DNA from: Poronia punctata
Lineage: Eukaryota > Ascomycota > Sordariomycetes > Xylariales > Xylariaceae
Reading direction: 5' to 3'
Assembly: GCA_022579005.1 (NCBI GenBank)
Contig: MU401577.1
Coordinates: 48,468-112,467 of the forward strand
Length of the DNA stretch: 64,000 nt
The notes under the pieces are model-generated. The model did no database searches, had not been told where the DNA came from, and saw only the letters and a program-made list of their open reading frames with translations. The position numbers and the translations under genes are program-made. Shown here one piece after another: positions 25,332 to 36,701 of this stretch; position 1 is the first letter of the stretch; each line of letters starts with the position of its first letter.

Positions 25332-28300
25332 ATGACGACTTCAAAGAAGCAGGAGCTTCTCCAGGAGCCCATTGCCATTGTTGGCAGCAGCTGCCGGTTC
25401 GCCGGCCAGGTTGATTCGCCGTCCAAGCTTTGGGACGTCCTTTGCAAAACCCCTGATCTCTCCAGAGAAGTACCCAGCGATAGATTCAACGCCCAAGCCT
25501 TTTACCATGAAGATGCTGAATACCACGGTACGACCAATTCTATCAAGGCCTACTGGCTCGATCGCAGCCCTGCTCAGTTCGACGCTGCCTTTTTCAACAT
25601 TACCCCTAAAGAAGCCGAGGCCATGGACCCTCAGCAGCGTCTCATGCTGGAAGTCGTCTACGACTCGATGGAGTCGGCCGGTTACCCCCTGACCAAGTAC
25701 AACGGTGAGGCTGTCGGCGTCTTTGCCGGCTGCATGACGCAGGATTACGAGACTCTCTCGGGCCGCGACGAGCTCAATTATTCCCAATACTTTGCAACGG
25801 GCAACTCTCGCGCCCTGTTGGCCAATCGAGTCTCGTACTTTTTCAACTTCAACGGCCCCTCTATGACCATCGACACTGCTTGCAGTTCCAGTCTCGTTGC
25901 CATGCATCAGGCTATCTTGAGTCTGCGTGCGGGTGACTGTGTCATGGCTTGTGTCACTGGCGCCAATGCCCTCCTTATGCCCGACCATTTCGTCGTCGAA
26001 TCGTCTCTTCACATGCTTAGCCCCCAAGGCAAATGTCACATGTGGGATATCCGTGCCGACGGCTACGCTCGTGGCGAAGGTGCCGCATCGCTTCTCCTGA
26101 AGCCCCTTTCTCGCGCCCTTGCCGACGGCGATACGATTGAGGCCGTCATCCGTCAGACCGGCATCAATGCTGATGGCAAGACCAACGGAATTACCCTCCC
26201 CAACCCCATTGCCCAAGCATCCCTCATCCAAAAGACGTATCGGGATGCCGGTCTCGACCCCAAGAATCCCGTCGACAGATGCCAGTACTTTGAGGCGCAC
26301 GGCACCGGCACCGGAGCTGGCGACCCCAAGGAAGCTTCGGCTATTCATGAGGCCTTCTTCGGCCACGGCGCTACATCGGACAAGAAGCTGTTGGTTGGTT
26401 CCGTCAAGACCATCATTGGACATACAGAGGCCGCCGCAGGTCTCGCTGGTGTTCTCAAGGTGGCTTGGGGAATGAAGCATGGGATGATCCCCCCTAATCT
26501 GCACTTTGAGACTCTCAATCCTTCGGTTGCACCATTCTACAAACATCTCCAGATTCCGACAAAGATGACTCCTTGGCCCGCGCCAGCCCTTGGCCAACCT
26601 CGAAGAGCCAGTGTCAACTCGTTCGGCTTCGGTGGCTCCAATGCCCACGCAATTATCGAGCAGTACACCCCAAGTGTCCACGGTGTCGCAGTGGAAGATG
26701 AAGATGGTGAGGGTGTTCACCTGGCCTTTTCCTTTTCTTCTCAGTCGTCCGAGTTCGAGTTGCTTGACAGATCTGAAGCTATGACCGCGAGTCAAGAGGT
26801 CACTGTCCCGTCCAAGGAAGTCGCACCTTTCCCCATTGTCATATCCGCCTCATCCGTCAAGTCTCTCCGAAAGATGGTCGAGTCTTATCGTCAATACTTG
26901 ACAGAGAACGATGTCAGCGTGGTTGAACTTTCCTGGCATCAGTGCCTCCGTCGCACTAGTCTTCCTTATAGTCTTGCGTTTTCGGCTGTGTCGACTGCCG
27001 AAGTTCTTTCGAACCTCGATTCCTTCTTGGTTACGAATGATACAAGCAACTCGTCCGAGCTGGTGACTCGTCTCCATGTGTTGGATCGTGGTGTTGAAAT
27101 CTTGGGAGTCTTCACTGGTCAGGGTGCACAATGGCCCTCGATGGGTGTGACTCTTCTCCGACAGAACGAGATTTATCGCGGAAGCATCCGAACACTCGAC
27201 AAACACCTTCAGAATTGCCCCCATCCTCCCACCTGGAGTTTGGAAGAGATTATCATGACAGTCACCGACGAATCAGTCATCAACGAAGCATCCAAGTCGC
27301 AGCCCCTCTGCACCGCCTTGCAGATCGCCCTTGTCGATTTCTTGTACAGCGTGGGCATCATGTTTCACACTGTCGTCGGACATTCTTCCGGAGAGATTGC
27401 TGCTGCCTATGCAGCCGGTCGTATCACTGCAGAAGACGCCATCGTGATCGCTCATTATAGAGGCCTTGTCGCGCCTGGCGCTGACGCCCCCAAGGGTGCC
27501 ATGTGCGCTGTCGGCATGTCTGAGAGCCAAGCCGAAGATATTTGCAACAACGCCGTGTTCAAGGGACGTCTCTGTATCGCGGCGAGCAATAGCCCTGGCA
27601 GTATCACACTTTCGGGAGACTTGGATGCAATCGATCAAGTGCAGGCCAATCTGGTCGCTCAGGACATCTTCGCGCGCAAGCTCAAAGTCACGACGGCATA
27701 TCATTCGCATCACATGCACGAACCCGCTCGGAAATACAGCCAGATGATGCAAGAATACGGCGTCAAGCCAATGTCAGAAGAGCTTGCCAGAAATTGGGCA
27801 AATCACACCGTTTGGATCTCGAGCGTAGAGGGTCGACCTCGCAACAATGCACAGGATCTCGATTGCCAGTATTGGGCCGACAACATGGTCCGCCGAGTGG
27901 ATTTCCGTGCCGCCGTCGCACATGCCTTATCCGGTAAGGATACGTTCGATTGCGTCGTCGAAGTGGGGCCCAACCCGACTCTTCGCGGCCCCTTTACCGA
28001 GACTGCCAAGGCCGAAGGTGCCGATGATCTCCTGTACACTTCGCTCCTCAAGCGAAACAAAGACGGCGGACGCACTGCCGCCGACTTTCTAGCTCAGATT
28101 TGGGCCAATTTCGGCTCGGCGAATGTTCAGGTCGACGAATACATCAAGCAGTACACTGCACAGGATCCGAAGCGACTACATGATGTCCCGCGATACGAGT
28201 TCCTGGAAACTCATCATTGGCGCGAGCCTCGAGTGGCTCGTCAACACCATTTCAAGACCTTTGGTCCGCATGAACTTCTGGGTGTTCGCGCACGCGAGGA

Positions 28301-31300
28301 TAATTCGCACGAGTTGATGTGGCGGAATGTTCTGAAGCTGGAGAAGATGCCTTGGCTGGAACATCACAGTTTTCAGGGACAGGCGCTGGTGCCTGCATCC
28401 GCTTACTGCGTCATGGCTCTCGATGCCGCTCGACAATTGGTTGGTGAACGTGAGCGTGAAGCGTCCCTTGTCGAACTTTGTGATGTTCAGATCATGAGTG
28501 GTATTGCCATGGATCGGGACTCGCCTGGTGTCGAAACTTTGTTCTCTGTCAAGATCGAAAAGGAAGGTCAGGAGATTATCGAGGCTACGTTTAGTTTGTA
28601 CTCTTGCCTTGCCGATGGTAGAGTCGAGATGAACAAACACGTCAGCGGGAAACTACACATTGTCCTCGAAAGCCCCTCGATGGATGTTCTTCCATCTCGT
28701 CAACCCTTGCTTGCTGAGACGTCCACTGCCGACCCGGAAACTTTCTACAAGTCGATGGAGGCCGTTGGTCTCACTTATACCGGTCCTTTCAGAGCCATCA
28801 CTTCGATCGAGCGTCGATACAAGTACTGCAGTACTACTCTCAGCCGATTCCATGCAGAAGACACGACGAAGCTGGATATCAGCCCGGCAACTCTGGATTC
28901 CTCTTTCCAGGGTGCTTTCCTATCGTATTCTTCCCCCTTTGATGGGTATGTATTCTCCCTCTCTTAATGAAGACGATTTACTAACTATTCATTAATTAGT
29001 TCTCTCTGGACCTCATTCCTCCCAACCACAATAGGCCGTATTCAGTTCAACATCGCTGCGTTGAACGGTGACCGCGAGGAAACCTTGACGGTGGATTCAC
29101 ATATAGTTTCCGTGACACCGCCTGCAGTTGCATCCAAAGAAAATATCGCCGTGGACATCTCCATCTTCAACGCTCGTGGCGAAACCGAGATCATTGTCGA
29201 GGACCTCACCGTCCGCGCACTGTCCAACGCCCAACCCAAGGATGATCTGGAGCTATATCTCCAAAGCGTTCTAGACGTTGACCCTACCGACGAGATTGTC
29301 CAGTACAAGGAAGGCGAGGTCAACACGGTGGGTATGAATCTGATTGACAGCTGTTGTCGGATTTCCGACTTCTGCGACGGTGGCAGAGACGAGACAAAGG
29401 CAGATATCGAGGCCATGATTCGCAAATCGCCTTATTCCAGCTATCTGGAATCTCTCCTGGAATTGGGTGAGCGCGATCCCAAGAAACTAGCCGCTGCTCT
29501 ACCGGGTTTTGTGCGAGAGGCGCCTGAACTCTCCATCTATCGTACTCATGTTGGACGGATCGTGAAGCAAATCACGCATCGATATCCTTGGATGGATATT
29601 CTCTATCTCACTGGGGCCAAGGCCGACTTTGCCAAGCCTATTCTCGCCGCGATCGATACTGCTTGTCAGTCTTTCACTGTCGGTTTCACTCAGAGGAATT
29701 CGGCTGTCGAGGGTGAAAAGGTGATGACTTCGCCTACGGAGAGAGTTTTCTTCAAGGATGTCGATTTGACAAAGGGACTCGGCGATCAAATCGGATTGGA
29801 GAAAGCTTTGGATCTTATCTTGTTGCCTACAACATTGCTTGAGAATGGCAAACATGGAGAGATTCTGAACGCCCTGAAGGAAATCATGAATCCCGGAGCA
29901 TTCCTCATCTTGGTGAGCCCACAAGGTTCCGTCATCAACACTGTATCGGGATCTTCCTACACGGCATCTGGTCGTGGACATACACCCACTTACTGGGCCG
30001 ACGTTTTGCATAAGCACGGATTCACCCAGGAAGCTCGTCATGCGGATCAGGTTTACCGCATGGGAGCTGTTCTCGTCCGTCAGCTCAAGCCAAGTGTGCC
30101 CGATGAAGTCGAAACTCTTGCCACGCAGAATCTTCTTCTCATCAAGAGCTCCGCATCCCAAAAGAATGACGAACTGGCTTTCAGCGTGGGAAATCTACTC
30201 TCCCGAGACTGCGAACAGGTAACCTCTCGCACCATCGACAATGCCACTGCCGAGGATCTTCAAGACTGCACCGCTGTCATCATCCTGGCTGATCTAGACG
30301 AGCCCGTCATGGCCAACATGACCGAACACCGAATCAACCAGCTTCGAGCTCTCCTACGACCTAACCTGACAGCCCTCTGGGTGACGCGTGATTCTCGGAG
30401 TAGGAATCCGGAACATGCCGCCAGTTTCGGCTTCATTCGTACCATGGTCGCTGAGATTCCCAACCTCAGACTGCAAGTGCTTGATCTCGACTCGCGCCCC
30501 GTCGAACGTGTTGAGGATACCATTGCGACGACATTCATCCGACTCGTGTCTTCGGGTAAATACGACAACACCAAGTCCATGTGGACATACGAAAACGAGA
30601 TCCACATGGAGAACGGCAAACGTCTAGTGCCGCGCATCATGCCCTGGAAAGAGGCCAACGAGCGAGTCAACTCTCTGCGACGTCTAGTCGATCGACCCCT
30701 GAACACCCTAGTCCAATGCGTCGAGCTTTGCATCTCCCCTGGCTCTTTCCGTTTCGAGGCCAGACACAAGGAGCAGAATGGGTTTGACGCACCGCATGGC
30801 AACGTGGTTATTCGGGTGGATTTCAGCTCTGCTCTACCTTTCAACATGAATGGAGAAGTGTCCGCTTACATCTGTGCCGGACGCGAGTGGTCGAGCGGAG
30901 AACGAGTAGTGGCGATTTCGAACTCGAATTTGTCGTATATTACTGTTCCCGTCGCTCAGACTTGCAATATCCAGGACGATCCGCGCAACAATCTGACTAT
31001 CGTCCATCAGTTCGTCCGCGCTTTTGCTGCTTCGGCTGTCATCTCGACAATTGATGACAATGAGGAAATTGTTCTAGTTGATCCTGATGTCGACTTTGTC
31101 AAGTACTTGATGCAAGAACTTGCTTCTTCCAAGGTGACGATCGTGGGGACTTTGTTTGATGATGCAGGTAAGTCGTCCATTTCCTCTGCCCTCCCCCCTT
31201 TTTCTTCTCGTAATGAAACTAACGAATCGAAAACAGGTCTCGCTCGATACAACCTTTTCAAAGAAGAACACGGTCGATTCGCTACCCATTGTCTACATCA

Positions 31301-32934
31301 ACGTACATCCCGACAAGACATCCGACGTATCTTTGCGCGAAGAGGCGTGGTCTTTAACTTCCTGCCCCAAGACCACCACCTCACCAACCGTATCCGAACC
31401 GAACTGAACCCCAAGCGGTATACATATCATCAAGGCACACCCACCTTCTGCTCAGGCGAGTTGATGCAAAAGGGCGACTTTTCCTCGGTCAAGACAATCT
31501 GGAAAAAGACAATCATGTCGACCCGAAAGCTCTTCGGAACCGAAAACGACAGTCCCGAATTCAAACAGTACATCTCGATCAAGGATATCACCCAGATGCC
31601 TTCAATCCCGGCGAACCCATTCCAAATCGTCAACTGGAAAGCAGCTAGAGACTCCTCCGAGACAATTGGATACACCGTCAAAGAAGACCTCTTGTCGCCC
31701 AACAAGACCTACATCCTCTTCGGACTAACCCGCGATCTAGGCCACAGTCTCTGCCGCCTATTCCTGGAGAACGGCGCGCAAAACATCGTGGTAGCAAGTC
31801 GCAACCCCAACATGACACCCCACTGGGCCGCCGAGCTACGGTCCATCTACGGCGCCAACATTGTCATTGAGCGCGCCGACGTGACCTCGTTGGACAGTCT
31901 CCTGGACCTCAAGAGCAAACTCGCAGAAACCATGCCCCCCGTAGGCGGTTTGATAAACGGCTGCATGGTCCTCGACGACCGCGTCTTCGCCCAAATGACC
32001 CTCGATTGCTGGACGCGCGTGCTCAACCCCAAAACCATCGGCTCCGCAAACCTCGACACCGTATTCTCCACCGATTCCGATCTAGAATTCTTCATCATGA
32101 CATCCTCGTTCGCGGCAACAGGCGGTCATGCCGGCCAATCCAACTACGCCACCGCAAACATGTACATGAACGGTCTCGCGGCCAACCGTCGTCGACGCGG
32201 TCTCGCAGGTACCGCGCTGAACATCGGCGTGATTTACGGGTTGGGGTTCTTGCAGCGGGAGAAGAATCATCTGTATGCCGGGTTGGAAAGGGAGGGGTAT
32301 CCGCCGATTTCGGAACATGATTTACATCATATGTTTCTCGAAGCCATCGTTGCTGGTCGACCAGACAACAACAAAAATAACAAACTCCCCTACGACATCA
32401 CGACCGGCTTGCGCCGTTTCCGACGCGGAGAACTGGAGCCGCTACATTGGCATCTCGATCCGCGATTCTGTCATTTCGCCCGCCACGCTTCCGACGAAGA
32501 TGACATTGACGCGCAGAACCCGGCGCAGCAGCATCAACAACAACAAAGCGTGCTGGAGAAACTGGCCGAAATCAGCGATAAGGAAGAGATGGCTTCGGCA
32601 ATCGGAGACGCGCTGGAGAAACGGATGGAGATGATGTTGCAGATCCCGGAAGGGTCGATTGATCGGAATAATAGCATTTCCAGTCTCGGAGTCGATTCCT
32701 TGGCGGCGGTCGAGGTCAGGAATTGGTTGTTCAAGGTGTTGGATAAGGATGTTCCCGTCATGAAGATTCTGGGGACGCCTTCGATTCAGAAACGTATGTT
32801 ATTACCCCCCCCCCCCCCACCTTTACACCCCTTACACCCCTCTTAAACTTTGGTTATGAAGTATTTTACTAACGTGTGATGTATTTATAGTGTGCCTTGA
32901 TATGGCTGAGCAGATTCTTGCTGGTCGGGAATGA
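25332..32934 (+). CDS. reducing polyketide synthase, KS-AT-DH-(dead MT)-(dead ER)-KR-ACP
   Basis: Iterative type I synthase of 2460 residues. Exons: 25332-28945, 29000-31167, 31237-32793, 32891-32934. KS (about 15-440) has Cys184 in DTACSSS and the His motifs EAHGTGTGAGDP and GHTEAAAG. AT (about 590-890) has Ser685 in GHSSGE and YHSHHM. DH (about 980-1250) has His1012 in HSFQGQALVP and Asp1189 in ATLDSSFQ. The methyltransferase region (about 1290-1560) reads LYLTGAKAD where the SAM loop LEIGAGTGG is expected, so it looks inactive. The enoylreductase region (about 1770-1980) lacks a GGVGQ-type nucleotide loop. KR (about 2040-2280) keeps Tyr2231 in GQSNYATAN but has GLTRDLG instead of a TGGLG-type loop. 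ACP Ser2415 lies in LGVDSLAAVEVR, followed by VPVMKILGTPS, as in PKS-NRPS hybrids. The protein ends 14 residues into the last exon with no NRPS or release domain. No tailoring genes are adjacent. Confidence 0.97.
32805..32818 (+). repeat. run of 14 C in the last polyketide synthase intron
   Basis: The homopolymer lies near the 5' end of the intron 32794-32890 and replaces the usual mixed sequence there. It does not touch the splice sites. Its length may be uncertain in the assembly. Confidence 0.8.
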
Positions 32935-33593
32935 TCTGGTGTTGTCACGGCTGGTTGATGAATTGGTCTGCACAACTGACTTGCTGACCAACCCCTTTCC
33001 TCGGTCTAAGAAACGAAAAAGAAAAACAACAAAAACAACAAGAAAACAAACACAACAGAAAACACCAAAAAAAAACACCCAAAACAACCCTCACAACCTA
33101 AAAAAACACAAAACAAAACCTGTAACCTAGTTATATAATAGTAATAATAATGTATAAAAATGTAAAAAACCAAACTGTCTTATATTGCCCTGTCTTGCGC
33201 CTCTAACTAAAAAAGATATAACATGGTCTTAAATGCTAGAGATAGACAACACATCACAGGGACTTTAACCCTCGTATAATTACACACATAGATGTTACAT
33301 GTCTTTATAGCATAATGCCCGATTAACCAGTCGAAATACCAGAGCATAAAGAAGATATTAAGGGTATAACAAACCCAATATAAACCGCAGAAAACAAGAA
33401 AATAAAAAGTCAACTTTGATAGACAAACAACTGTCTACAGTATCAAGAATACCTAGTCAGTTTCATCAAAAGAACATCACCACATCCCTAACACCAAAAC
33501 AAACAACACACAATACACCACAACACAATGAAATAAAGAGTTTCTAACCAACCCAATAATAACATCTTACCTAACCCCATCTCATCCCCCCCC
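32935..33593. other. downstream region of the polyketide synthase with A/C-only low complexity
   Basis: Bases 33008-33122 consist almost entirely of A and C on the plus strand, giving strong strand asymmetry. A second A/C-rich patch is at 33469-33531 and contains a reverse-strand copy of GTATTGTG (33509-33516). I see no NRPS remnant and no gene in this stretch. Confidence 0.65.
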
Positions 33594-34181
33594 CTACTTT
33601 TCCTTCCTCCCCCCCACAAAATCCCTCCACTCCCAAAACCTCAACCGTCCCGGCGCCCCAGATAAATCCCTCCAACATTCCTCCGCCGGGTACGGACCCC
33701 GATCAAGAAACACCAATCGATATTCATATTCGCCTTCTCCCCCATCCCTCTCTATACGGATGTTATATCTCTTAGGAAGAAAAGCTTCGTCTTTAAGGAG
33801 TTGGTCGTTGATTTTTGGTTTTCTGGTAGATGATATCCAGGGGAGACGGTCAGGTGTGAGCGTTATTTCTATTTCCGCTTGTTCCGTCGTTGAAGTTGAA
33901 GTTGAAGTTGGGGGGGAGGTGGCACTGGTGGTGGCACTGGTGGGTGGGAAGAGGGTCCATTTTATTTGGGCGGCTATGAATATGGGGATTTCGCGGCGGA
34001 GGATTAACTTTTTTTTTTGTATATATATATGTTTTAGTTTGTGAGGAAGATAGGGGGGGGGGAGAGGGGGGAGGGGAATTACTTCTCCTGTACCGTCTTG
34101 GTTGAATATTATTTTATTTTGGCCTTCCGAGTCGTGGATCCAGGGATGTTGGCAGAGGGTGGATTTTAGGGATTCGGACAT
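33594..34181 (-). CDS. small conserved-looking fungal protein of unknown function
   Basis: Two exons on the minus strand are proposed: 34083-34181 (33 codons, ending DGTGE) and 33594-34007 (from LILRREIPIFIAAQ). They are joined across a 75-nt intron (donor GTAATT, acceptor AAAAAG) for a 170-residue product. The intron is a multiple of three and stop-free, so retention would give 195 residues; its translation is a Pro- and Lys-rich run unlike the rest. Recognisable parts are HPWIHDSEGQNKIIFN at the N-terminus, IFIAAQIKW, a Ser/Thr-rich linker, and a C-terminal FLDRGPYPAEECW...LRFWEWRDF. This arrangement resembles a family of short uncharacterised ascomycete proteins, but I cannot name a domain. 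No signal peptide or membrane segment is visible. It is convergent with the polyketide synthase. Confidence 0.62.
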   Translation of the reverse strand: MSESLKSTLCQHPWIHDSEGQNKIIFNQDGTGEVIPLPPLPPPYLPHKLKHIYIQKKKLILRREIPIFIAAQIKWTLFPPTSATTSATSPPTSTSTSTTEQAEIEITLTPDRLPWISSTRKPKINDQLLKDEAFLPKRYNIRIERDGGEGEYEYRLVFLDRGPYPAEECWRDLSGAPGRLRFWEWRDFVGGRKEK

Positions 34182-34700
34182 TTTCCTTTTGTCTTTGAAG
34201 TGAGCAGAGGATGTATGTGTGTATAGGATTGAAAATGGATTTGGAAGATGAAATGCTTGGTGAGTTGAGTGGGTAGACTTTGTTGAGTAAAAGTTGAAAG
34301 TTGAAGAAATGAGATATTAGTGTCACTCCCTCTGCGTTTGACTTCACTATATTATATCATCTAGTCCATGTGTGAAATGTCTAATGTAGTTGAATACAGC
34401 CTTGTCAATCGTTTCCAACTACGTCATTACAGGATTCGGGGGGATTTCCCCATACTTGGGTACTCGGGTTTGCGCCGCTGCCAATCGATTTATTTTTAGG
34501 CTGCTTACATACACACATACTCGTACACACTTTACTTACCCCTGAGGATCAATCAATTCAATTCATACTTGCAACTTGCTTACCTACCTATTTTTAGTCA
34601 GATCATTTTCAGCTCAGCGCTATAGATAGGAATTATAGAAGAAAGGAAAAGAAGAAGAAAAATAGAAAAAAACACGTCGTCATCTTACGATGATCTGTTA

Positions 34701-34830
34701 TTTATCGGGTTGTCAGATTTCATAAGAAGGAATCAACAAACATAATCTATATTCTTACTTGATATTGTCGATCTCGCTATTCATTAGGTTGTCAGATTTC
34801 AAAAGAAGACATTGACATCTATAATCTATA
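34701..34830. repeat. imperfect tandem duplication, period about 79 bp
   Basis: The words GGTTGTCAGATTTC and ATAATCTATA recur about 79 bp apart (first copy 34701-34752, second 34779-34830) with substitutions between. It looks like a diverged local duplication in the promoter of the secreted-protein gene. Confidence 0.65.
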
Positions 34831-35021
34831 GCCGACAATGATGATCTTCCGTGTTTTCGGGATATCGTGAAGAAAGAAAATGAAAAAGAACTATTTTCAG
34901 AAAGATGACTAGACTACTTGATCAGGTAAATTTATTCTTTGCATCGTGAGGTGAGAGACCATGACGTCTACCTAGGCATTAGATGAGATGCAAAGTTGGT
35001 AACCACATCAGAAGTGTAGGT

Positions 35022-35044
35022 TAGGTAGGTAGGTAGGTAGGTAG
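35022..35044 (+). repeat. TAGG microsatellite
   Basis: About five to six tandem copies of TAGG lie 15-35 bp upstream of the TATA box of the secreted-protein gene. Confidence 0.85.
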
Positions 35045-35057
35045 ACAAGTTGATGTG

Positions 35058-35065
35058 TATAAAAG
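35058..35065 (+). promoter_or_regulatory. TATA box of the secreted-protein gene
   Basis: TATAAAAG lies about 180 bp before the ATG at 35243 and is followed by a CA/TC-rich leader with CAT repeats. Position and sequence fit a canonical core promoter of a strongly inducible gene. Transcription start is not directly shown. Confidence 0.65.
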
Positions 35066-35242
35066 GAGGACGACGATGCCTCTTCTTCGTCGATTAATTC
35101 AAACAAGACACAAGCAACTCATCACATCTCTACAGCATTAGCATTAGCATCAGCATCAGCACCACGTTATCAAGCCTTTCCAAACTCTTAAGACCACGTA
35201 CCACACAACCAATACTTTAAAGCCCCATCATCATCATCAAAA

Positions 35243-36029
35243 ATGTTTTCCTCCAAGCTCAACACTCTCACCTTCCTAGCCCTCATCGGCTATACCACTG
35301 CATCCCCATTGGTCAAGAGAGATACTCAAATCATCGGTTACCGTCGAGTTAGCAAGGTTAGTGAATCTTTCTTTCTTTCTTTCTTTCTTTCCTACTCATG
35401 ACCTACCGTACCAACACGATAAAATAAACAGGAACAAGCCGATGACTACAACGCCAATGGCCTCACCTGGAACGGAATGGTAGGCGAGGCACAAATCGGA
35501 CAGGGAGTCTATACAGCCAATACGCGAGATATCTGGGAGACCGGTGATGATCAATGGTATTTCTCGCCCTTTCCCCCTCTTTCCCTTTTCCCTTTTCCCT
35601 TCATCTCCTACCCCATCCCCTGCTCCCTTTCCTCTATCCCACCGAACCCAAAAAATACTAACACTCAAAAGGTACTGCGTAATAAACGCCGACAAAGACG
35701 CAATGAACCGCGTATCCAAAGCCTGGGTGCCCAAATTCGACGGCGACGAAGAACTCTGGTACGGCGACGAGACCAGACTAGACAACTACATCAAGCGTCT
35801 CGAAGGATCGTGGGATCCTAAAAAAACTATTCGACTTTCCATCATCGACGGGTATGATTATGAGGATTTGCAACTTCTCATCACGCCGGATCTCGTTAGC
35901 GATAGTGGGAGTTTGGGGTTGAGTGTCCAGTGTAAGGAGAATAAGGACGATATCCCGAATGAGACGGTCGATTATGATGCTTGGCAGGATAACATTAAGG
36001 GGGATAGGGGCCAGGCTTATCCGGCTTAG
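35243..36029 (+). CDS. small secreted protein, possible ADP-ribosyltransferase-like fold
   Basis: Three exons (35243-35356, 35432-35556, 35672-36029) give 198 residues; introns are 75 nt (GTTAGT...AACAG, containing a CTTT microsatellite at 35367-35391) and 115 nt (GTATTT...TACTAAC...AAAAG). A hydrophobic signal peptide (about 1-21) is followed by a Lys-Arg pair that could be a Kex2 site. The mature protein opens with GYRRVSKEQAD, then QIGQGVYTA and WYCVINAD, and later AWVPKFDGDEELWYGDE. I recall similarly built small secreted proteins in many ascomycetes without assigned function. The early YR motif and the GxGxYT stretch resemble the opening of ADP-ribosyltransferase-type folds, but no catalytic set can be demonstrated from sequence. 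Few cysteines are present (two in the mature part). It follows a TATA-containing promoter and is transcribed away from the small minus-strand gene. Confidence 0.77.
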
Positions 36030-36701
36030 GTAGGGGAGGGAGGGAGAAGGGGGGTGTTTGGTTGTTTGATGGTTGGGGTATTCTTGGAGAGAGGGGTTTG
36101 GGAGTTTGTGCTCTTGGGGGGTGTTGGATTTGGATTTGTGAGTTGGATTTAGTTTGTATATATTAGTCGCTCGTTTTGATTCATTTTTGAGTTGGCTGTT
36201 TGTTAGCATTTTGTTTAGATTGATCCCCATTTACTCAAACCTTTGCCTCGGAGACATGCACCCTTTACTTTTTACATTATAAAACGGTCCTGATATACCA
36301 CTCCTCAGTGCTCACAGATCACAACCCTTATAACCCTACTGCGACTGCACGAAACGGTAAATATTCCTAACCTGATCATGAAAGCATCTTGATAGTCCAG
36401 TAGATGTCAAGCTCAACAGCAAGGCAGGCGTGCCAGCATGTTAACAAGAATATAAGAGTTCTACTATCCTTCTCCTGCGATATCCATGTAAATAACCATT
36501 TCACCCATAACTCCCAAAAGCAACTGCCCCGTACCAAGAATGCATGATAAATCATTCAACCTGTCCGTGAAGTAAAGTACCGTATCTAAAGAACAATAGG
36601 TCCCTGACCTGGTCATAAATGAAGCTGTAAATTGTCCATACTTTTGAAATTAAAACATTTTGCTTTTCAACCCCCTATCATTTTCCCCTTAATCACACAC
36701 C
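36030..36701. other. convergent intergenic region, no gene seen
   Basis: This 0.67-kb stretch lies between the 3' ends of the secreted-protein gene and the membrane-protein gene. It begins G-rich and becomes AT-rich. Nothing else is recognisable. Confidence 0.6.

Larger units (their letters stand above)
34182..35242. other. intergenic region with local duplication and TAGG microsatellite
   Basis: This region separates the divergent small gene (minus strand) from the secreted-protein gene. It contains an imperfect duplication at 34701-34830, a TAGG repeat at 35022-35044 and a TATA box at 35058. No coding sequence is seen. Confidence 0.65.

Noticed and set aside
25341..26795. 484-codon open frame on the minus strand opposite the KS domain
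   Set aside because: It is antisense to the conserved ketosynthase and arises from the codon bias of that GC-richer exon; its translation has no recognisable character.
32935..33593. Search for remains of an NRPS condensation domain after the ACP
   Set aside because: All frames downstream are short, low-complexity and without condensation-domain motifs such as HHxxxDG.
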